Shown one piece after another: positions 8,111 to 10,339 of a stretch of DNA of 10,339 bases. The translations under genes and the position numbers were made by a program. This DNA comes from Gyrodactylus bullatarudis. Taxonomy: Eukaryota > Platyhelminthes > Monogenea > Gyrodactylidea > Gyrodactylidae. Within the stretch, counting starts at the first letter, position 1; the number at the start of each line of letters is the position of its first letter. The stretch lies in NCBI GenBank assembly GCA_012064415.1, contig SSNU01000297.1, positions 1 to 10,339 of the forward strand, in the 5' to 3' direction. The notes beneath the pieces are model-generated. The model saw only the letters and a list, made by a program, of their open reading frames with translations, was not told the origin of the DNA and ran no database searches.

Positions 8111-8210
8111 TTACTGTAATTGAAAGCACAAAGTAATGTGAAAATATGAGGTATGAATATAATGGTTACATCTGTGAAAAATATTTGGTGATCTTATTTT
8201 GTCCTATGTC
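8111..8210. repeat. Inverted repeat, left arm (PLE 3' end)
   Basis: The 100-base arm pairs with 8366-8465, with three mismatches by hand alignment. On the minus strand it holds the last 15 codons of the PLE GIY-YIG/tail frame and about 55 bases of 3' UTR. Confidence 0.9.
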
Positions 8211-8357
8211 ATCATCTGATCTGTTTCTTTTTCTTTGGGTTGATACCAGTATTGGTTGCAAATTGGTCAGTGTTGGTCTTGGTACAACCAGTGGTTTCAC
8301 GAATTTCTTTTGGATACATAGATTTGGCTTTTGTTTCTCTATGTATAATGCTTCAGC
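8166..8357 (-). pseudogene. PLE GIY-YIG C-terminus and tail with PIP-box motif
   Basis: Reading leftward from 8357: AEALYIEKQKPNLCIQKKF, VKPLVVPRPTL, then STQRKRNRSDDDIG and QNKITKYFSQM, TAA at 8166-8168 (63 residues). AEA..I....PNLC.QK.F is the closing helix and end strand of PLE GIY-YIG domains. The last residues are a textbook PIP-box pattern, Q-x-x-I-x-x-Y-F, 9 residues after a KRNR basic patch. The upstream part of the element is missing: the frame is cut at about 8366, where an inverted copy of the element's own 3' end begins. It belongs to a different PLE subfamily from the one at 1752-3583, judging by the shorter linker and different wording. Confidence 0.85.
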
Positions 8358-8365
8358 GGTTTTGA

Positions 8366-8465
8366 GACATAGGACAAAATAAGATCACCAAATATTTTTC
8401 ACAGATGTAACCGTTATATTCACACCTCATATTTTCACATTACTTCGTGCTTTCAATTACAGTAA
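8366..8465. repeat. Inverted repeat, right arm (PLE 3' end)
   Basis: Reverse complement of 8111-8210. The three differences are all transitions (left arm A, A, T against G, G, C). The spacer between the arms is 155 bases. On the plus strand this arm again encodes the Q-x-x-I-x-x-Y-F end. Confidence 0.9.
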
Positions 8466-8836
8466 CACTACCCACCCCCTTGTACATAATTTCTAATGTT
8501 ATTACTATTAGTCATATCACAGAGTCAAATGTGATAGGGATAGATATCACTCTTACATCCCAAAGAGTCTATGTTATTATTATACACACGCACCAGAGAA
8601 CAACCAATGAGAGCTAAAAACAAGCTAAAACACAATTTTCTTTTCAGTTTCAAATGAAAGAGTCATTTAGAGGATTTGGAATTACCAAGAATTTCTAATT
8701 ACCTAATTTTACCAAAAATGCTCTACTTTAGATGATACAGAATAAATCTTTTGGTCGGAAAGAATGGTTTCTATTTTGCTCTTGTTTGAATTTTTGAATT
8801 TGAGAATAAAATTCACAAACAAAACAAGGTTTAGCT
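8466..8836. other. No gene identified
   Basis: AT-rich and stop-rich. No repeat of other parts of the window was noticed. Confidence 0.5.
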
Positions 8837-9025
8837 ATGGGGGATAATTGGTTGCAATTATACGGAAGAGAAGAAGACTTTCATAAATTATTGATTAAGA
8901 AGATGGTTAATTTCAGGTTTTTTTCGTGTTTGATTTTTCCTATAGACAATCTGATTGGTTTTAAGGTTGACTCAATTTTTTATGGTTTTTTAGATCAGGA
9001 CCAATGGAAATACCAAGGTTTTTAG
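8837..9025 (+). other. Short open frame, possible decayed exon
   Basis: Begins ATGGGGGATAATTGG. The first 23 codons (MGDNWLQLYGREEDFHKLL...) look like ordinary protein and are then followed by GTTAAT, after which the frame becomes T-rich. A splice donor at the GTTAAT and an acceptor at CCTATAG (around 8945) are possible. No family is recognised and no continuing exon is established. It lies just upstream of the hammerhead. Confidence 0.2.
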
Positions 9026-9051
9026 ATAACATTGAAGAGAGTTCAGGTTAC

Positions 9052-9115
9052 AAGCGTCTCATCCACTGAAGAAGGTACTTGAATATCTCAGTACCGAAAC
9101 GTCTGGATGAGGCTT
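9052..9115 (+). ncRNA. Type I hammerhead ribozyme (self-cleaving RNA)
   Basis: All three helices and the core are in the right order. Stem I is CTCATCCA (9058-9065) with TGGATGAG (9104-9111), 8 perfect pairs, extended by AAGC/GCTT across a 2-base bulge. The core is CTGAAGA (9066-9072), matching CUGANGA. Stem II is GGTACT (9074-9079) with AGTACC (9090-9095), 6 perfect pairs and a 10-base loop. The second core strand is GAAA (9096-9099). Stem III is minimal, C-G in CGTC, so cleavage is expected after the C at 9103. One extra A (9073) sits between CTGAAGA and stem II and may weaken activity. Hammerheads with tiny stem III are known from PLEs and from the schistosome Sm-alpha SINE, and act in processing element RNA. 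Which element owns this copy is unclear. Confidence 0.8.
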
Positions 9116-9225
9116 TGGAAAAAGGTTGGTTATATATTCCAATTAAATCTACTTTTACTAATTTTTATTGAAGATTTTAGATTCCATCATGGAACAAAAC
9201 AATTTTCCTACCAATGAGGTCCTTT

Positions 9226-9448
9226 TTGGAAATTCAGTTTATCAGGATATATTGCGAGAGTATATATGATCTCAAATGTTAAGACACTTGCACAATTGTT
9301 TATTTATTAAAAAAATAACCCATAAGACAACTTACGCAGCGGTTTGTCACCTGAGCACAAGAGATGCATCAAAATATTGTAAAGTTTCAACATATTATCT
9401 ACTTTTAAATAAAGAATTAACCTTTCATGTCCCATTGTTCCACCAGTG
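9226..9448 (+). repeat. Dispersed direct repeat, copy 2
   Basis: Same-strand match of 5570-5850, lacking about 48 internal bases. It begins about 110 bases after the hammerhead. A 63-codon plus-strand frame (9276-9467) overlaps it, but copy 1 does not keep that frame, so the frame is probably meaningless. Confidence 0.75.
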
Positions 9449-9899
9449 GAACACAACTCTTTCTTGATCAATAATTTTTACTAAAAGATACCTAAAAAAC
9501 TTTGTTTACCCCTCATTAGGAAGGAAATTTATAAAGCTACAAAATTATGTATAATTCATAAAGATAGCTTTTCACTGATGCACACCATAGTTAGTTGAAG
9601 AAGGGTGATTTTTGAAAATTTTGTAAAATATTCAAAAATTATTTAGAAGGTTTTTTTGCTGAGGTCTTAGGTCGTAGATTTCAAATATGCAATCGCCTGC
9701 TTGATATCTCTTATATTTTAGAAGATAACTGATTTTAGAGCCAAAGAATGCCAATTTTAACCTCTATTATCTTCGAAATTATAAGTCGGCTTACAAAATG
9801 GAATTCAGATTCGGAATCAGCGTAGTTATTTTGGTTAGGTTGCAAATTTTCTCACATGTGTGATGAAAAAAAATAATTTGGGACATGAAGGGTTAAAGT
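9449..9899. other. AT-rich stretch, nothing identified
   Basis: No recognisable peptide, repeat or RNA was seen on either strand. Confidence 0.45.
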
Positions 9900-10052
9900 T
9901 TATATTCTTAGTCGGTTCTCAATCATAATAAGGGTATTATTAAGATGCTTCGAATTCTCGTAATTCAACACAACAGTAAATATTTTAATTTTTTTGGTAG
10001 AAAAATGCTGAGTTTTATCGGGTTCAAGATAAGATAACGATATATTTACCAT
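9900..10052 (-). other. Small open frame after duplicated PLE leader, unassigned
   Basis: Fifty codons from ATG 10050-10052 to TAA 9900-9902 (MVNISLSYLEPDKTQHF...). It follows the second, partial copy of the leader's inner half (10062-10104), roughly where the family's reading frame should begin. It could therefore be an altered N-terminus of a PLE, or chance. It does not resemble the MTSVAQ start found after the first copy. Confidence 0.2.
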
Positions 10053-10061
10053 TTTTGCGAA

Positions 10062-10104
10062 GAAAAGAAGAAAGCGATGCCAAGGTTTTCACAAATAAGG
10101 CCTA
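10062..10104 (-). repeat. Partial duplicate of the inner PLE leader
   Basis: On the minus strand, aggccttatttgtgaaa...tggcatc...cttcttttcttc repeats the segment at 10169-10214 with about 105 bases between starts. The duplicated part covers the 3' strand of the predicted stem III/stem I and the following pyrimidine-rich leader. Confidence 0.7.
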
Positions 10105-10161
10105 TTTTGGTTCTGTTAAGTGCTTACGCACATCGGTTTTGAGCTGGGCCACCGAAGTCAT
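10102..10161 (-). pseudogene. Start of a PLE reading frame (truncated)
   Basis: ATG at 10159-10161 opens MTSVAQLKTDVRKHLTEPK and then TAG, 19 residues. Leader copy A has an ATG at the corresponding place opening MSSTAQP, so the start context M-(S/T)-S-x-A-Q is shared and may be the true N-terminus of this PLE family. The frame is cut where the duplicated leader segment begins. Beyond the similar start I see no diagnostic domain. Confidence 0.4.
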
Positions 10162-10339
10162 GATTTATGAAAGAAGAAGATGATGCCAGTTATTTCACAA
10201 ATAAGGCCTTTATTTCGGGCATACTCATCAGTGTGATACATGCCATATAAGTACAAATTTGCAAAAAAGGAAATATACAATCATTGGTGCATTTCTATTA
10301 CACTTATGATTGGTCAATCCCTGTTACCAGGGTTGACCT
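10162..10339 (-). repeat. PLE leader family, copy D (runs off the window)
   Basis: The fullest copy. On the minus strand, in order: aaccctggtaacaggg, a CCAAT box (gaccaatca), a second CCAAT (caccaatgatt), a TTTTTTGCAAATTTG block, a TATATGG near the middle, then GTATCACACTGATGAGTATG and CCCGAAATAAAGGCC, TTATTTGTGAAAT, a pyrimidine-rich stretch and the ATG at 10161. Two CCAAT boxes followed by a TATA-like stretch suggest a promoter, by inference. Parts recur at 3448-3583, 6214-6305, 6488-6620 and 7019-7140. Confidence 0.65.
10195..10236 (-). ncRNA. Hammerhead-like fold in PLE leader (weak)
   Basis: Stem I is TCACA with TGTGA (10232-10236 with 10195-10199), directly flanking CTGATGA (10225-10231). 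Then come eight bases GTATGCCC, GAAA, and a stem III from the near-palindrome AATAAAGGCCTTATT. Order and spacing match a type I hammerhead. Stem II is the problem: only G-C at its base pairs, so it could be degenerate or the resemblance could be partly fortuitous. Copy A keeps stem I and the GAAA strand but not CTGATGA. Confidence 0.35.

Noticed and set aside
8146..8382. Plus-strand 78-codon frame
   Set aside because: Antisense of the GIY-YIG C-terminus and of the inverted-repeat arms.
8111..8465. Inverted repeat as a MITE with terminal inverted repeats
   Set aside because: The arms encode the PLE C-terminus and 3' UTR, so an inverted PLE 3' end explains them without a separate element.
9276..9467. 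Plus-strand 63-codon frame in repeat copy 2
   Set aside because: Not conserved in copy 1, which differs by indels and stops.
1..10339. CRISPR array, tRNA, rRNA, bacterial operon or phage
   Set aside because: No regularly spaced repeats, cloverleaf, rRNA blocks or closely packed ORFs with ribosome binding sites were seen.

Overview
The window reads as non-coding, AT-rich DNA from a multicellular eukaryote. By eye it is about two-thirds A+T (not computed). It has no intact gene of ordinary length and no bacterial-type gene packing. Nearly everything recognisable is transposon wreckage, dominated by Penelope-like elements (PLEs: retroelements with a reverse transcriptase, RT, followed by a GIY-YIG endonuclease). 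The PLE peptides, the base composition and a hammerhead-ribozyme fold together suggest a flatworm, most likely a schistosome-like trematode. That assignment is inference.

Layout. Positions 121-339 (-) hold a decayed transposase start with a helix-turn-helix of Tc1/mariner type. Positions 1146-1569 (-) hold the RT 'fingers' part of one PLE. Positions 1637-3583 (-) hold a second PLE with both ends present but a large internal deletion: leader and start codon (3583-3445), RT palm (3331-2847), RT thumb and linker (2914-2384), GIY-YIG (2383-2130), C-terminal tail (2037-1752) and a 3' UTR motif near 1640. A third PLE, on the + strand, contributes a C-terminal tail at 3592-3665. Positions 3880-4235 are a GC-richer block of unknown identity. 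Positions 5570-5850 and 9226-9448 are two copies of an unidentified dispersed repeat.

Positions 6214-7140 hold three copies of the PLE leader family (6214-6305 +, 6488-6620 -, 7019-7140 +) and a + strand GIY-YIG fragment (6619-6750). Positions 8111-8465 are a 100-bp inverted repeat made from the 3' end of a PLE, enclosing the end of its GIY-YIG domain (8166-8357 -). Positions 9052-9115 (+) fold as a type I hammerhead ribozyme. Positions 9900-10339 (-) carry the best-preserved PLE leader, with the start of its reading frame and a partial duplication.

The observations most worth following are: (1) three PLE C-termini that end in a basic nuclear-localisation-like patch followed by a PCNA-interacting (PIP-box) type motif; (2) the hammerhead at 9052-9115 and a weaker hammerhead-like fold inside the leader family whose stem I seems to co-vary between copies; (3) PLE 5' ends that repeatedly abut inverted PLE sequence. 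No working gene is supported; every PLE piece carries stops, frameshifts or deletions.
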